Source: Tepidibacter sp. (lineage in GTDB: Bacteria > Bacillota > Clostridia > Peptostreptococcales > Peptostreptococcaceae). From it: DNA of 39,871 nt. Under the pieces are notes generated by a model. It saw only the letters and a program-made list of their open reading frames with translations, had not been told where the DNA came from and made no database searches. The position numbers were made by a program, and so were the translations under genes. Position 1 is the first letter of the stretch. Each line of letters opens with the position of its first letter. The stretch covers positions 1 to 39,871 of the forward strand of contig NZ_JAOASI010000007.1 of NCBI RefSeq assembly GCF_025210165.1, read 5' to 3'. Below, in pieces: positions 19,715 through 28,009 of this stretch.

Positions 19715-20503
19715 ATGGAAGATAAAAAAATTATGGAAATACCTATAGATACGATAATTCCAAATCCATATCAGCCAAGAAGAACTTTTTCAGAGGCTGC
19801 ATTGAATGAATTAAGCGAATCTATAAAATGTTTTGGAATACTTCAGCCTATTACAGTTAGAAAAATAAGTGATAGCATGTACGAATTAGTAGCAGGAGAG
19901 AGAAGACTTAGAGCTTCTAAAAAAGCAGGACTTAAGTATATACCAGCTATAATAAATAATTTATCGGACCAATCCTCTGCTGTACTTGCACTTATTGAAA
20001 ACTTACAAAGAGAAGATTTAAATTTCATAGAAGAAGCTTTGGGATATGAAAACTTAATAAAAGATCATAACTTTACTCAACATGAACTAGCTCAGAGTGT
20101 AGGAAAAAACCAATCAACTATTGCAAATAAGCTTAGAATACTTAGATTATCAGATGATATAAAGGAAAAGCTTATTGAAAATGGTTTGACTGAAAGACAC
20201 GCTAGGGCTCTTCTTAAACTACCAGATGATGATTATAAAAATCAAGTCTTAGATACAATAATTAAGAATGAGTTAACTGTTAAGAAGACAGAAAAACTAA
20301 TAAAAGATATACTAGAAGATTTAGCTACACCTAAGGAGCCAGAAAAAAGACAAACTATAAAAGCATCTCTTAATTTTAAAATATATTTGAACACATTAAA
20401 GAGTGCTTATAATGCTATAGTAGATACAGGGATAAATGCTAAGTATAAAGAAAATGATAAGGGAGATCATATCGAAGTTGTAGTTAAAATTCCTAAAGCT
20501 TAA
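19715..20503 (+). CDS. noc: ParB-family nucleoid occlusion-like protein
   Basis: A 262-residue ParB-family CTPase. The N-terminal domain contains the CTP-binding arginine patch GERRLRASKKAG; the central domain has a helix-turn-helix (FTQHELAQSVGKNQSTIANKLRILRL) and TERHARALLKLP; the C-terminal part is a dimerisation domain ending VVVKIPKA, like Noc. It lies upstream of parA-parB, where Firmicutes carry noc. Unlike Bacillus Noc it lacks the extra N-terminal amphipathic helix that binds membrane: the protein begins MEDKKIMEIPID, directly at the conserved domain. The role could be nucleoid occlusion or another ParB-like function. Confidence 0.85.
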   Translation: MEDKKIMEIPIDTIIPNPYQPRRTFSEAALNELSESIKCFGILQPITVRKISDSMYELVAGERRLRASKKAGLKYIPAIINNLSDQSSAVLALIENLQREDLNFIEEALGYENLIKDHNFTQHELAQSVGKNQSTIANKLRILRLSDDIKEKLIENGLTERHARALLKLPDDDYKNQVLDTIIKNELTVKKTEKLIKDILEDLATPKEPEKRQTIKASLNFKIYLNTLKSAYNAIVDTGINAKYKENDKGDHIEVVVKIPKA

Positions 20504-20533
20504 GATTACTGTATATACGGTAATCTTTTTTTC
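20502..20533 (+). terminator. noc terminator
   Basis: AAGATTAC and GTAATCTT form a stem around an AT-rich loop followed by seven T residues. It overlaps the noc stop and separates it from parA. Confidence 0.88.
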
Positions 20534-20564
20534 AAACTTGTAAGGAGTTAAAGGGGGAATTACA

Positions 20565-21338
20565 TTGGGAAAGATAATTGCTGTGTTTAATCAAAAAGGG
20601 GGAGTGGGTAAGACTACCACGAATGTAAACCTAAGTGCATGTATAGGACAGTTAGGTAAAAAAACATTGGTAATAGATTTAGATCCTCAAGGAAATACCA
20701 CCAGTGGATTCGGGATAAATAAAGAAGAGCTTGATTTTACTATATATGATGTTTTATTAGGAGAGAAAGAGATAAAAGACACTATAATAGATACAGACTT
20801 TGAAAATATAAGCATATTATCATCGTCAACAGAGCTTGCTGGTGCTGAAATAGAGCTTACAGGAATAGAAAATAGAGAATTTATATTAAAAAATGTGCTA
20901 GATACAGTTAGAGAAGAGTATGACTATGTATTTATAGATTGTCCACCTTCCCTTGGAATGTTGACAATAAATTCTCTTGTAGCAGTAGATAGTGTATTAA
21001 TACCTATACAATGCGAATATTATGCACTAGAAGGTGTTAGCCAATTAATGGAAACAATATCCTTAGTTAAAGAAAATCTAAATCCAAATCTTGAAATTCA
21101 GGGAGTGGTTCTTAGTATGTTTGATGGAAGAGCCAATTTGTCAATTCAAGTAGTTGAGGAAGTTAAGAAGTTTTTTAAGGGAAGTGTTTATACAACTATT
21201 GTTCCAAGAAATGTTAGACTAGCTGAAGCACCTAGCCACGGAAAGCCAGTTGTATATTATGATTCAAAGTGTAAAGGTTCCGTAGCTTATATAGAACTTG
21301 CTGAGGAATTTATAGACTTAGAAGAGGATGTGATATAG
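20565..21338 (+). CDS. parA: Chromosome-partitioning ATPase ParA/Soj
   Basis: A 257-residue ParA/MinD-type ATPase. The deviant Walker A is KGGVGKTTT (residues 11-19), with IDLDPQGNTTSGFG and the Walker B region YVFIDCPPSLG following. With ParB and parS it positions origins, and in Bacillus Soj also modulates DnaA. The start is TTG behind a purine-rich ribosome-binding site. The stop codon directly abuts the parB ATG. Confidence 0.95.
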   Translation: MGKIIAVFNQKGGVGKTTTNVNLSACIGQLGKKTLVIDLDPQGNTTSGFGINKEELDFTIYDVLLGEKEIKDTIIDTDFENISILSSSTELAGAEIELTGIENREFILKNVLDTVREEYDYVFIDCPPSLGMLTINSLVAVDSVLIPIQCEYYALEGVSQLMETISLVKENLNPNLEIQGVVLSMFDGRANLSIQVVEEVKKFFKGSVYTTIVPRNVRLAEAPSHGKPVVYYDSKCKGSVAYIELAEEFIDLEEDVI

Positions 21339-22178
21339 ATGGCTAAAAATAGATTAGGAAAAGGATTAAGTGCATTGATACCAAAGAATAAGACAGTTTC
21401 ATCTGAAAAAGAAATAATAAATCTGAAAATAAGTGAGATATATCCAAATAAAGATCAGCCTAGAAAGATATTTGATCAAGAAAAAATAAGTGTACTATCT
21501 GAATCTATAAAAAATTATGGGATACTTCAGCCTATAGTAGTGAAAAAAGAAGAAGAAGGATACATGATAATAGCAGGTGAGAGAAGATTTAGAGCTGCCA
21601 AAATGGCAAAACTAAAGGAAATGCCGGCAGTTGTAAAAGACTTACCAATTAAAGATATAATGGAAATAGCTTTAATTGAAAATTTGCAAAGAGAAGATTT
21701 AAATGCAATAGAAGAAGCTATAGCTTATAAAAGTCTCATAGAAAATTATAAGGTAACTCAAGAAGAAATATCAGAAGCAGTAGGAAAGAGTAGGCCTCAT
21801 ATAACTAATACATTAAGGCTTTTAAATTTAGATGATAGAGTGATTAAGTTAATAGAGGAAGGTCAAATAACTCCAGGTCATGGGAAAGCTCTTCTTAGAA
21901 TAGAGAATAAAAACATTCAATATGAGATAGCTCTTAGAATAATAAAGGAAACTTTATCTGTTAGAGAAGTTGAGAATCTATCTAAGAATATGACAGATAA
22001 GAAACAACAAAAAAGTAAAAATATCAATAAAGATCCTTTTATAGTAAATATAGAGGATAAATTAAGAGATGTATTTGGAACAAAGGTAAATATATTAAAA
22101 GGTAAGAAAAAAGGAAAAATAGAAATAGAGTATTATAGTGATGAAGAACTTGAAGGAATACTAGAACAAATACTATAA
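21339..22178 (+). CDS. parB: Chromosome-partitioning protein ParB/Spo0J
   Basis: A 279-residue ParB. The short N-terminal tail MAKNRLGKGLSALIP matches the Soj-interacting basic motif of Spo0J. The CTPase motif is GERRFRAAK, and the helix-turn-helix VTQEEISEAVGKSRPHITNTLRLL binds parS. A likely parS is at 16900. The gene starts immediately after the parA stop, giving a coupled parAB pair. It is the canonical Spo0J; the protein at 19715 is the paralogue. Confidence 0.96.
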   Translation: MAKNRLGKGLSALIPKNKTVSSEKEIINLKISEIYPNKDQPRKIFDQEKISVLSESIKNYGILQPIVVKKEEEGYMIIAGERRFRAAKMAKLKEMPAVVKDLPIKDIMEIALIENLQREDLNAIEEAIAYKSLIENYKVTQEEISEAVGKSRPHITNTLRLLNLDDRVIKLIEEGQITPGHGKALLRIENKNIQYEIALRIIKETLSVREVENLSKNMTDKKQQKSKNINKDPFIVNIEDKLRDVFGTKVNILKGKKKGKIEIEYYSDEELEGILEQIL

Positions 22179-22200
22179 AACCAACATTAGGAGGGTCCAT

Positions 22201-23346
22201 ATGATATATTTAGATAATGCTGCAACAACTTTTCCAAAACCAGATAAAGTATATGAAGAAGTTTTAAACTGCATGAAAAACTATGGAGCAAATCCTGGAA
22301 GAGCAGGACATAAGTTAGCCTTAGAAGCTGGTAGAACAATATATGAAACGAGAGAAAATATATGTAAGCTATTCAATATAGATAATCCTATGAATATAGT
22401 ATTTACAAATAATGCAACAGATTCATTAAACCTTGCGATAAAAGGATTTGTAAATGAAGGAGATCATATAATAACAACAAGCATGGAACATAATTCAGTA
22501 GTAAGACCTATTAAAGCTTTAGAGAAAATAGGAATTACTAATACTATTGTAAAGTGTAATGAATGTGGAGAATTAGATGTAAAAGATATAAAAAAAGCTA
22601 TAAAAGATAATACAAAGCTTATAGTAACAACACACGCATCTAATGTATGCGGAACACTAGTAGACATAGAAGCTGTAGGTAAAATTGCCAGGGAAATGAA
22701 TATAGCATACCTTGTTGATGCTTCCCAAACAGCAGGAGTCTATAATATAGATGTTAAAAATATGAATATAGATATGCTTGCACTTCCAGGACATAAAGGA
22801 TTATTAGGACCTCAAGGAACAGGAATTTTATATGTAAGTGAAGGAATAAGCCTTAATCAATTAAAAGAAGGTGGAACTGGTAGCAAATCAGAAGAGTTAA
22901 CTCAGCCAAACATAGTTCCAGATAAATACGAATCAGGAACTCCAAATACTCCTGGTATAGCAGGTCTTAATGCTGGAATAGAATTTATATTAAAAGAGGG
23001 AATTGATAATATAAGAAAGCATGAGGAAGAATTGACTGAGTATTTCCTAAATGAACTTAGATTAATACCTATGATAAAAGTATATGGAACAAAAGATTCA
23101 AAAAAACAAGCAGCTGTAATATCTATAAATGTAGGAGAACAAGATTCATCTGAAGTAAGCTTTATACTAGACTCTGTATTTGATATAGCTACAAGATCAG
23201 GACTTCACTGTGGACCATTAGCTCATAAGACACTTAACACATTAGAACAAGGAACAGTTAGATTTAGTATAGGGTACTTTAACACTAAAGAAGATATAGA
23301 TAAGGCTGTTAAGGCTTTAAAAAGTATTGTTGATGAGATTAAATAA
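22201..23346 (+). CDS. Aminotransferase class V, cysteine desulfurase-like
   Basis: A 381-residue PLP enzyme of the cysteine desulfurase/selenocysteine lyase type. The PLP lysine is Lys199 in LPGHKGLLGPQGTGILYV, with THASNVCG and LVDASQTAG of the cofactor site, and a candidate catalytic cysteine in SGLHCGP. It matches the family of short NifS-like proteins found in anaerobes. Sulfur or selenium delivery is plausible, given yedF and the DUF3343 gene 5 kb downstream, but the substrate is not settled. It follows parB by 22 bases. Confidence 0.88.
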   Translation: MIYLDNAATTFPKPDKVYEEVLNCMKNYGANPGRAGHKLALEAGRTIYETRENICKLFNIDNPMNIVFTNNATDSLNLAIKGFVNEGDHIITTSMEHNSVVRPIKALEKIGITNTIVKCNECGELDVKDIKKAIKDNTKLIVTTHASNVCGTLVDIEAVGKIAREMNIAYLVDASQTAGVYNIDVKNMNIDMLALPGHKGLLGPQGTGILYVSEGISLNQLKEGGTGSKSEELTQPNIVPDKYESGTPNTPGIAGLNAGIEFILKEGIDNIRKHEEELTEYFLNELRLIPMIKVYGTKDSKKQAAVISINVGEQDSSEVSFILDSVFDIATRSGLHCGPLAHKTLNTLEQGTVRFSIGYFNTKEDIDKAVKALKSIVDEIK

Positions 23347-23349
23347 ACT

Positions 23350-23400
23350 AAAAAGTAGCTACCTAGATTTCGTACAAACGAAATACAGGTGGCTATTTTA
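23350..23400 (+). terminator. Terminator-like hairpin after the class V aminotransferase
   Basis: An outer stem (AGTAGCTACCT with AGGTGGCTATT) encloses an inner stem ATTTCGT with ACGAAAT and is followed by TTTTAATTTT. The loop side contains CTAGATTTCGTA, the same 12-mer found in the purA terminator. Palindromic repeat copy B begins 18 bases later. Confidence 0.7.
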
Positions 23401-23417
23401 ATTTTATGGGGGGTCAT

Positions 23418-23615
23418 AAAACTATCTATAAAAGCACCGCGAATGCAACGATATTTTGAATATAACTAAGATTTTATCTTATTAATAATCCTAAAATTTA
23501 CGAACTCCCTACGGTCAGACACGCAAATTTCTTAACGGATTATTAAACGCTAAAACCTAAGTTATATTAGTCAAAATATCTAAAAGCATTCACTAACGCT
23601 TTTATAGACAGTTTT
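23418..23615 (-). repeat. Palindromic structured repeat, copy B
   Basis: The outer arms AAAACTATCTATAAAAGC (23418-23435) and its near-complement (23598-23615) pair over 18 bp with one transition mismatch. Inside are arms GATATTTT/AAAATATC, AATATAACT/AGTTATATT, TTAATAATCC/GGATTATTAA and AAATTTACG/CGCAAATTT, around the conserved loop AACTCCCTACGGTCAGACA. ACCGC follows the left arm, CTTAACGG follows the terminal hairpin and CTAAC precedes the right arm, as in the other copies. Confidence 0.85.
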
Positions 23616-23657
23616 AATATTAGTCTTTTAATCACTAGAAAATTGATATCACAAGAT

Positions 23658-23957
23658 TTAGTTTACATTTAATATTTTAAAAGCATTCTTTAAGAAATTT
23701 TCAATAGAAGTTATTCCAATACATTTAAATAAGTATGTGAATTTTATATACTCATTTCTAGAGTTACCAAAATCTCTTTCTTTTAAAATGCCGATTAAAG
23801 CTTGAGAAAAACATTTTCGTTCATTTACAGGTATACCTTTCATATAAAGTAGATGATTTAAAGCTCTAGGTAAATGCCATAGATATCTTCTATGAGTAGC
23901 TTTTTCAAATACATCTGATACGAGGGTATTGTAAGCTATAGCCCGTCTGTAACAACA
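23658..23957 (-). pseudogene. Degraded gene remnant, possibly a transposase
   Basis: On the minus strand an open frame of about 60-90 codons reads ...KATHRRYLWHLPRALNHLL and continues to a stop at 23658. It has no ribosome-binding site at its only ATG. A stop lies just upstream in frame, while a +1 shift would extend the peptide with DNVVTDG. This looks like the tail of a decayed gene. The repeat-rich, gene-poor setting favours a mobile-element protein, but I recognise no family with confidence. Confidence 0.4.
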
Positions 23958-24031
23958 TTATCACAAGTCTACTTGGATAAATTTCTATTTATAGATTTTA
24001 AAGATTTATTTATTTTGGAAAAATTTCTATT

Positions 24032-24058
24032 AAAAGATGCTAAAACATCTTTTTTTTA
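24032..24058 (+). terminator. Terminator hairpin in the accessory gap
   Basis: AAAAGATG and CATCTTTT pair around CTAAAA, followed by a long T-run on the plus strand. No intact plus-strand gene precedes it, so it may be left over from a lost gene. Confidence 0.65.
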
Positions 24059-24115
24059 TACCAAAATATTAAATTGTATATAGTATATAAAAAGAGTGGA
24101 GGGAAGAAGAAATTA

Positions 24116-24161
24116 GTTTTTGAATATAAAAAATTTTATTTATAATTTGATTTTCAAAAAC
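24116..24161. repeat. Inverted repeat upstream of the small ORF
   Basis: GTTTTTGAA (24116-24124) and TTCAAAAAC (24153-24161) form a perfect 9-bp stem around an AT-only loop. It is 45 bases before the start codon of the small gene at 24206 and could be a leader hairpin in its transcript. Confidence 0.5.
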
Positions 24162-24205
24162 AGGTGGCTTACAATGTAAAAAATAATAAATAGGAGGTGA
24201 GGTAA

Positions 24206-24352
24206 ATGCTTAAATGCATATATATAAAAATTTGTAAAACATACAGAAAAAACTATAGAAAAATGAAAAAGATACAAAGAATTATTTTTCCTTTTATTCT
24301 TATAAATCAAATTACACATTGCATTTTTTTCTTCTTAAAATTATTTAATTAG
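24206..24352 (+). CDS. Small basic-hydrophobic protein, unrecognised (48 aa)
   Basis: An ATG with a near-perfect ribosome-binding site (AGGAGGTGAGGTAA directly upstream) opens a 48-codon frame. The first half is very basic (KTYRKNYRKMKKIQR), the second half hydrophobic and aromatic (IIFPFILINQ, then CIFFFLKLFN). The charge and size suggest a membrane-active peptide such as a type I toxin, but this family is not one I recognise, and antitoxin RNA was not identified. Hairpins flank it on both sides. The main support is the ribosome-binding site; chance in AT-rich DNA is possible. Confidence 0.5.
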   Translation: MLKCIYIKICKTYRKNYRKMKKIQRIIFPFILINQITHCIFFFLKLFN

Positions 24353-24427
24353 ATTAATATCATAATAATTAGTACTATATTTTGCAATCATATATTTCAT
24401 TTTTTAGTTTATGATTGAGGTTTTATA

Positions 24428-24516
24428 TGACAAAGTACATTAGGCAAGTTGATTTATACAATGAATATACTTGTTTTTTTATTCTAAAATCGAACTTTGC
24501 CTCGATACTTTTGTCA
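24428..24516. repeat. Long imperfect inverted repeat
   Basis: The arm starting TGACAAAGTACATTAGGCAA pairs with the arm ending TTGCCTCGATACTTTTGTCA, with small bulges, over roughly 24 positions. It is different in sequence from the 200-bp palindromic family. It lies between the small gene and repeat copy C, and no coding sequence is seen. Confidence 0.6.
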
Positions 24517-24578
24517 CAGGAAAAAGGTAAAAAATAATGCCATATTCAAATTGATTTTATATCTAAGAAACATACTAA

Positions 24579-24780
24579 AAAATAAATGGGATTAAAATGT
24601 TAGCGAATGATTTAAATATTTTTGTATAAAACTAGAATTACAGCGTTTTAATATCCGTTAAGAAAGTTCGTTGTTTGACCGATAGGGAGTTTAGAACTTT
24701 TAGGATATTGAATAAGATGTAATTCTTAGCTTTATTAAAAATATTTAATACATGAGCGGTATTTTAATCCCATTTATTTT
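24579..24780 (+). repeat. Palindromic structured repeat, copy C
   Basis: The copy is in the opposite orientation to A, B and D. Outer arms of 20 bp are perfect (24579-24598 with 24761-24780). Inner arms include AAATATTTTT/AAAAATATTT, AGAATTACA/TGTAATTCT, AATATCC/GGATATT and AAAGTTC/GAACTTT, around a loop with GTTTGACCGATAGGGAGTTT. The conserved bulges appear as GTTAGCG, CCGTTAAG and GCGGT. Its stems differ almost completely in sequence from those of copies B and D while pairing perfectly. Confidence 0.85.
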
Positions 24781-24933
24781 GGATTAACAGCTATTTGAGT
24801 TTTGTTATACACTAAATTTTAAAATATTATTAAATATAATTATAAAACACTATATTTTAATCAAATATTAAGTTATAATTAAATTGAGATAAGACTACCA
24901 GTCATCATATTAATTTATTGTGGAGGAGTATAT

Positions 24934-26235
24934 ATGCAAATACTTAGCTTAGGGGAAAAAATTAAAAAGCTTAGAAAAGAAAAAAATTTAACTCTTAAAG
25001 AGTTAGCAGGTAATAGAATAACTGCTGCTCAAATAAGTCATATAGAGAGGGATAAATCATATCCAAGTCAAGATTTATTAGAATATTTCGTAGAAAAGCT
25101 AGAAGTTAGTATAGATTATTTATTAGAAAGCAAAGATATGCAAGCTAGAAAAATAAGTAATAACTTATTGACGAAGAGCGAAATCTATATAAAATCTAAT
25201 AAAATAGAAGCTGCCAAAGAAGAAATATGTAATGTAATAGAGATCTGCAAGGAATACAAATTAGATAAAACTTATGGAAAGGCACAATATTTATTAGGTG
25301 TAGTTTATTTGAATGAGAAGAAATATGAATTAGCTATAGATAACTTTGAAAGAAGTTTGGTATTAAATGTTAAAACTGGTAATTATGAAAAAGTAATACA
25401 GTGTTATATACAATTAGGAAAAATATATTTAGAAGAAGGGTTTATAAAGGTTGCACTAGATAAATTTATACAAGGGGAAAACCTTTTTTTAGAATATTCT
25501 ATAGATAATAATGAGATACAAAAGGAAATATACACGTATAAGTCATTTTGCTATATAAAACTTGAGAATAATGAAAAGTCTTTATCATATGCAAAGAAAA
25601 TACATGAAATAGAAGAAAAAGAAAAAAATATAAAACAAAAAGCAAATAGCTTATTTTTAATAGGAAGTAATCTTTTAGATATGGGAAGATGGGATGAATC
25701 TAAAGTTTACTTAAATAAAGCATTACAGATATATAAAGAAGAGGACAAGAAGAATGAATATGCAAAAATACATATAACTATGTCTAGGATATATAGAAAA
25801 ATAGGAAAATATGAAGATGCTCTTGAATGTGTAAAGAAAGCTTACATAACAAAAAGAGAGTATGAAGATGTAGAATTGATGAAAATATTGTTTGAATATA
25901 TAAAAGTATTAATAGAAATTGGTGATTTTGAAAATGCTAAAAAATATTCTAAAAAATCATTATCTATAGCAATAAAAATGAAAAATAAAAAATTAGAATA
26001 TAAATCTTTAAAATATTATGCTAAGGTATATAAAAAGCAAGGAGATTTAAATATAGCAATAGAGCATCTAAAGAAATGTTCATATATAATAGAAGAGATT
26101 GGAAGTAAAAAAGAACTAGCAGATTTATATATAGAGCTTGCTCAGACATATTCTGATATATCTAAAGAGAGAGAGTTAGAATATTATACTAAGGGTATAA
26201 GTATATATAAAGAATTAGATATAATAGAAAAATAG
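24934..26235 (+). CDS. HTH-XRE transcriptional regulator with TPR repeats
   Basis: A 433-residue regulator. Residues about 7-60 form an XRE helix-turn-helix (LGEKIKKLRKEKNLTLKELAGNRITAAQISHIERDKSYP). The remainder is a run of tetratricopeptide repeats (AQYLLGVVYLNEKKYELAIDNFERSL, then several similar units). This is the architecture of peptide- or partner-sensing regulators (RRNPP-like) and of a common clostridial group. A terminator follows it. The target is unknown; the adjacent repeat-rich region and the membrane protein after it are candidates. Confidence 0.88.
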   Translation: MQILSLGEKIKKLRKEKNLTLKELAGNRITAAQISHIERDKSYPSQDLLEYFVEKLEVSIDYLLESKDMQARKISNNLLTKSEIYIKSNKIEAAKEEICNVIEICKEYKLDKTYGKAQYLLGVVYLNEKKYELAIDNFERSLVLNVKTGNYEKVIQCYIQLGKIYLEEGFIKVALDKFIQGENLFLEYSIDNNEIQKEIYTYKSFCYIKLENNEKSLSYAKKIHEIEEKEKNIKQKANSLFLIGSNLLDMGRWDESKVYLNKALQIYKEEDKKNEYAKIHITMSRIYRKIGKYEDALECVKKAYITKREYEDVELMKILFEYIKVLIEIGDFENAKKYSKKSLSIAIKMKNKKLEYKSLKYYAKVYKKQGDLNIAIEHLKKCSYIIEEIGSKKELADLYIELAQTYSDISKERELEYYTKGISIYKELDIIEK

Positions 26236-26261
26236 ACTCTTTCAAAAAGAGTCTATTTTTC
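26231..26261 (+). terminator. Terminator after the HTH-TPR regulator
   Basis: AATAGACTCTTT and AAGAGTCTATT form a strong stem with a short loop followed by a T-run, overlapping the stop region of the regulator gene. Confidence 0.9.
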
Positions 26262-26304
26262 TAGTATTATGTATGTAAGTAGAAAATTAGAAGGAATGAT
26301 TTAG

Positions 26305-27360
26305 GTGAAGAAGAATAAGTTTATAATAATTTCTATTATATTAATAATAATATTTTTAAATCCAAAAACTATAAATAACTTTAAAAGTAAAATAATTGAT
26401 TCTAAAGTTAGCATAGAAGAAATAAAAGAAATATCGTATGGATATTCAAGTAATACCTCATTCATAGAATATAGAGATGGTTTTTTAATGTATGATGGAA
26501 AATCTTTAAAATATATAGACAATGAGGCTCAAAGGGAATTTGATTTAAATATAAGAATAGAAAATTATAGCATAGATACAAATAATTCAAATATATACTT
26601 ATTAGATAAAATAAAAAAAGAAGTGTATATAATAGATAAAAAAGGAGTTTTAACTAAAAAAGTAAGCTTAAAAGAAAATGCTTTAACGGTAAAGGCTTTG
26701 TATAATGACAATTTTTTAATTCACTATACAACCAATGTAGAGGTTGAGGGGGTTAAGCTTTATAGTTATAAAGGGGAAGAGATTCAGGATATATCAATAC
26801 CTCAAATAACAATCAATTTAGTAAATATAGATAAAGATACTAGTAATTTTGTAATAAGTGGAATTACCATTAAAGATGATAGACTATATAACAATATATT
26901 TTACTATAATAAAAAAGGAGAATTGATTTTTTCCTATAATATAGAAAATAAAGTATTTGTAAAAACTATGTTTTTAGATAAAAAACTAATTTTAGCAGAC
27001 CCAAACTATATAGAAATTAAAGATTTGAGTAATGAAAAAGCGAAAAAAATAAATTTAGATGAAGAAATACAATACATAGATATTATAGATGATGAAATAG
27101 TAGTTATAGATTCTAATAAAAAGATTATATATATAGATAAGCTTGGAAAAGAAAAAAATAAAGAGATTGACATGAAAAATATAAAAGGGATTAAAAATAT
27201 AGGGAATAAAGATATAATATACTCAGATAGAAGCATATACATTCCCCAAAATAAAGAAAAAAAGGATTTTACAAAGGATATATTAGATGTATTTACAATA
27301 TATAACAATAGTGTTATAGTCATTTTTAGAGGATATGTCAAGTTTTTAAATGTAGACTAA
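26305..27360 (+). CDS. Membrane-anchored protein of unknown function
   Basis: A 351-residue protein starting at GTG with AAGGA upstream. Residues about 4-20 form an uncleaved-type hydrophobic anchor after MKKNK. The rest is lysine-rich and shows repeated short beta-strand-like units (IYLLDKIKKEVYIIDKKG, IIYIDKLGKEKNKEIDMKN), suggesting a beta-propeller outside the membrane. I recognise no named family. It is 12 bases before a CvpA-type gene, so the two are probably co-transcribed. Confidence 0.6.
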   Translation: MKKNKFIIISIILIIIFLNPKTINNFKSKIIDSKVSIEEIKEISYGYSSNTSFIEYRDGFLMYDGKSLKYIDNEAQREFDLNIRIENYSIDTNNSNIYLLDKIKKEVYIIDKKGVLTKKVSLKENALTVKALYNDNFLIHYTTNVEVEGVKLYSYKGEEIQDISIPQITINLVNIDKDTSNFVISGITIKDDRLYNNIFYYNKKGELIFSYNIENKVFVKTMFLDKKLILADPNYIEIKDLSNEKAKKINLDEEIQYIDIIDDEIVVIDSNKKIIYIDKLGKEKNKEIDMKNIKGIKNIGNKDIIYSDRSIYIPQNKEKKDFTKDILDVFTIYNNSVIVIFRGYVKFLNVD

Positions 27361-27372
27361 GGCGGTGAGTTC

Positions 27373-27975
27373 ATGAATTTAAATTACATAGATTTTGTAA
27401 TAATAATACTAATAGGAATATTTGCTTTAAAAGGATTTCATTTGGGATTTATAAGATCGTTATTTAATTTAGGTAAATATTTGATATCAATATTTATATG
27501 CAAGATGTGGTATAAAGCTTTAATTGATTATATTATTCAAAATGAGAGCATATACACCCCTTTAAGCAAATTTATAAATAATATACTAATAAATATAATG
27601 AAAAATGATGCTTTAACTAAAGTAGCAACAAAGACTTTAATACAAGTAATGATTATTCTTATTATATTTATTGTTAGTAATTTAGTATTGGAGATAGCTA
27701 TAAATCTTATAGATGATATATTTAAATTTGCACCACTTAATATTTTAAATAAAAGTATGGGATTTTTATTTGGAGCATTAAAAGGATTCTTGATTTTATT
27801 AATAATACTTACTTTAGTTCATCCGTTTTTAATTATATTTGAAAAACATCAGCTTATAATAGATTTGAACAACTCATTTTTACTTAAATACTTATATATG
27901 TATAACTTTTTATTTAAATATTTCAATGATTTTATTGAAATATTTAATAATTACAAGGTATGGAGTATGTTATAA
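27373..27975 (+). CDS. CvpA family membrane protein
   Basis: A 200-residue protein with the CvpA start pattern (YIDFVIIILIGIFALKGFHLGFIRSLFNLGKYL) and about four membrane segments (roughly 7-25, 30-48, 80-105, 125-150). CvpA was named for colicin V production in E. coli, but its wider function in envelope homeostasis is unclear. It precedes yedF by 34 bases. Confidence 0.8.
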   Translation: MNLNYIDFVIIILIGIFALKGFHLGFIRSLFNLGKYLISIFICKMWYKALIDYIIQNESIYTPLSKFINNILINIMKNDALTKVATKTLIQVMIILIIFIVSNLVLEIAINLIDDIFKFAPLNILNKSMGFLFGALKGFLILLIILTLVHPFLIIFEKHQLIIDLNNSFLLKYLYMYNFLFKYFNDFIEIFNNYKVWSML

Positions 27976-28009
27976 TAATTATTAAAACGGATTCGTATAG
28001 GAGGTATTT

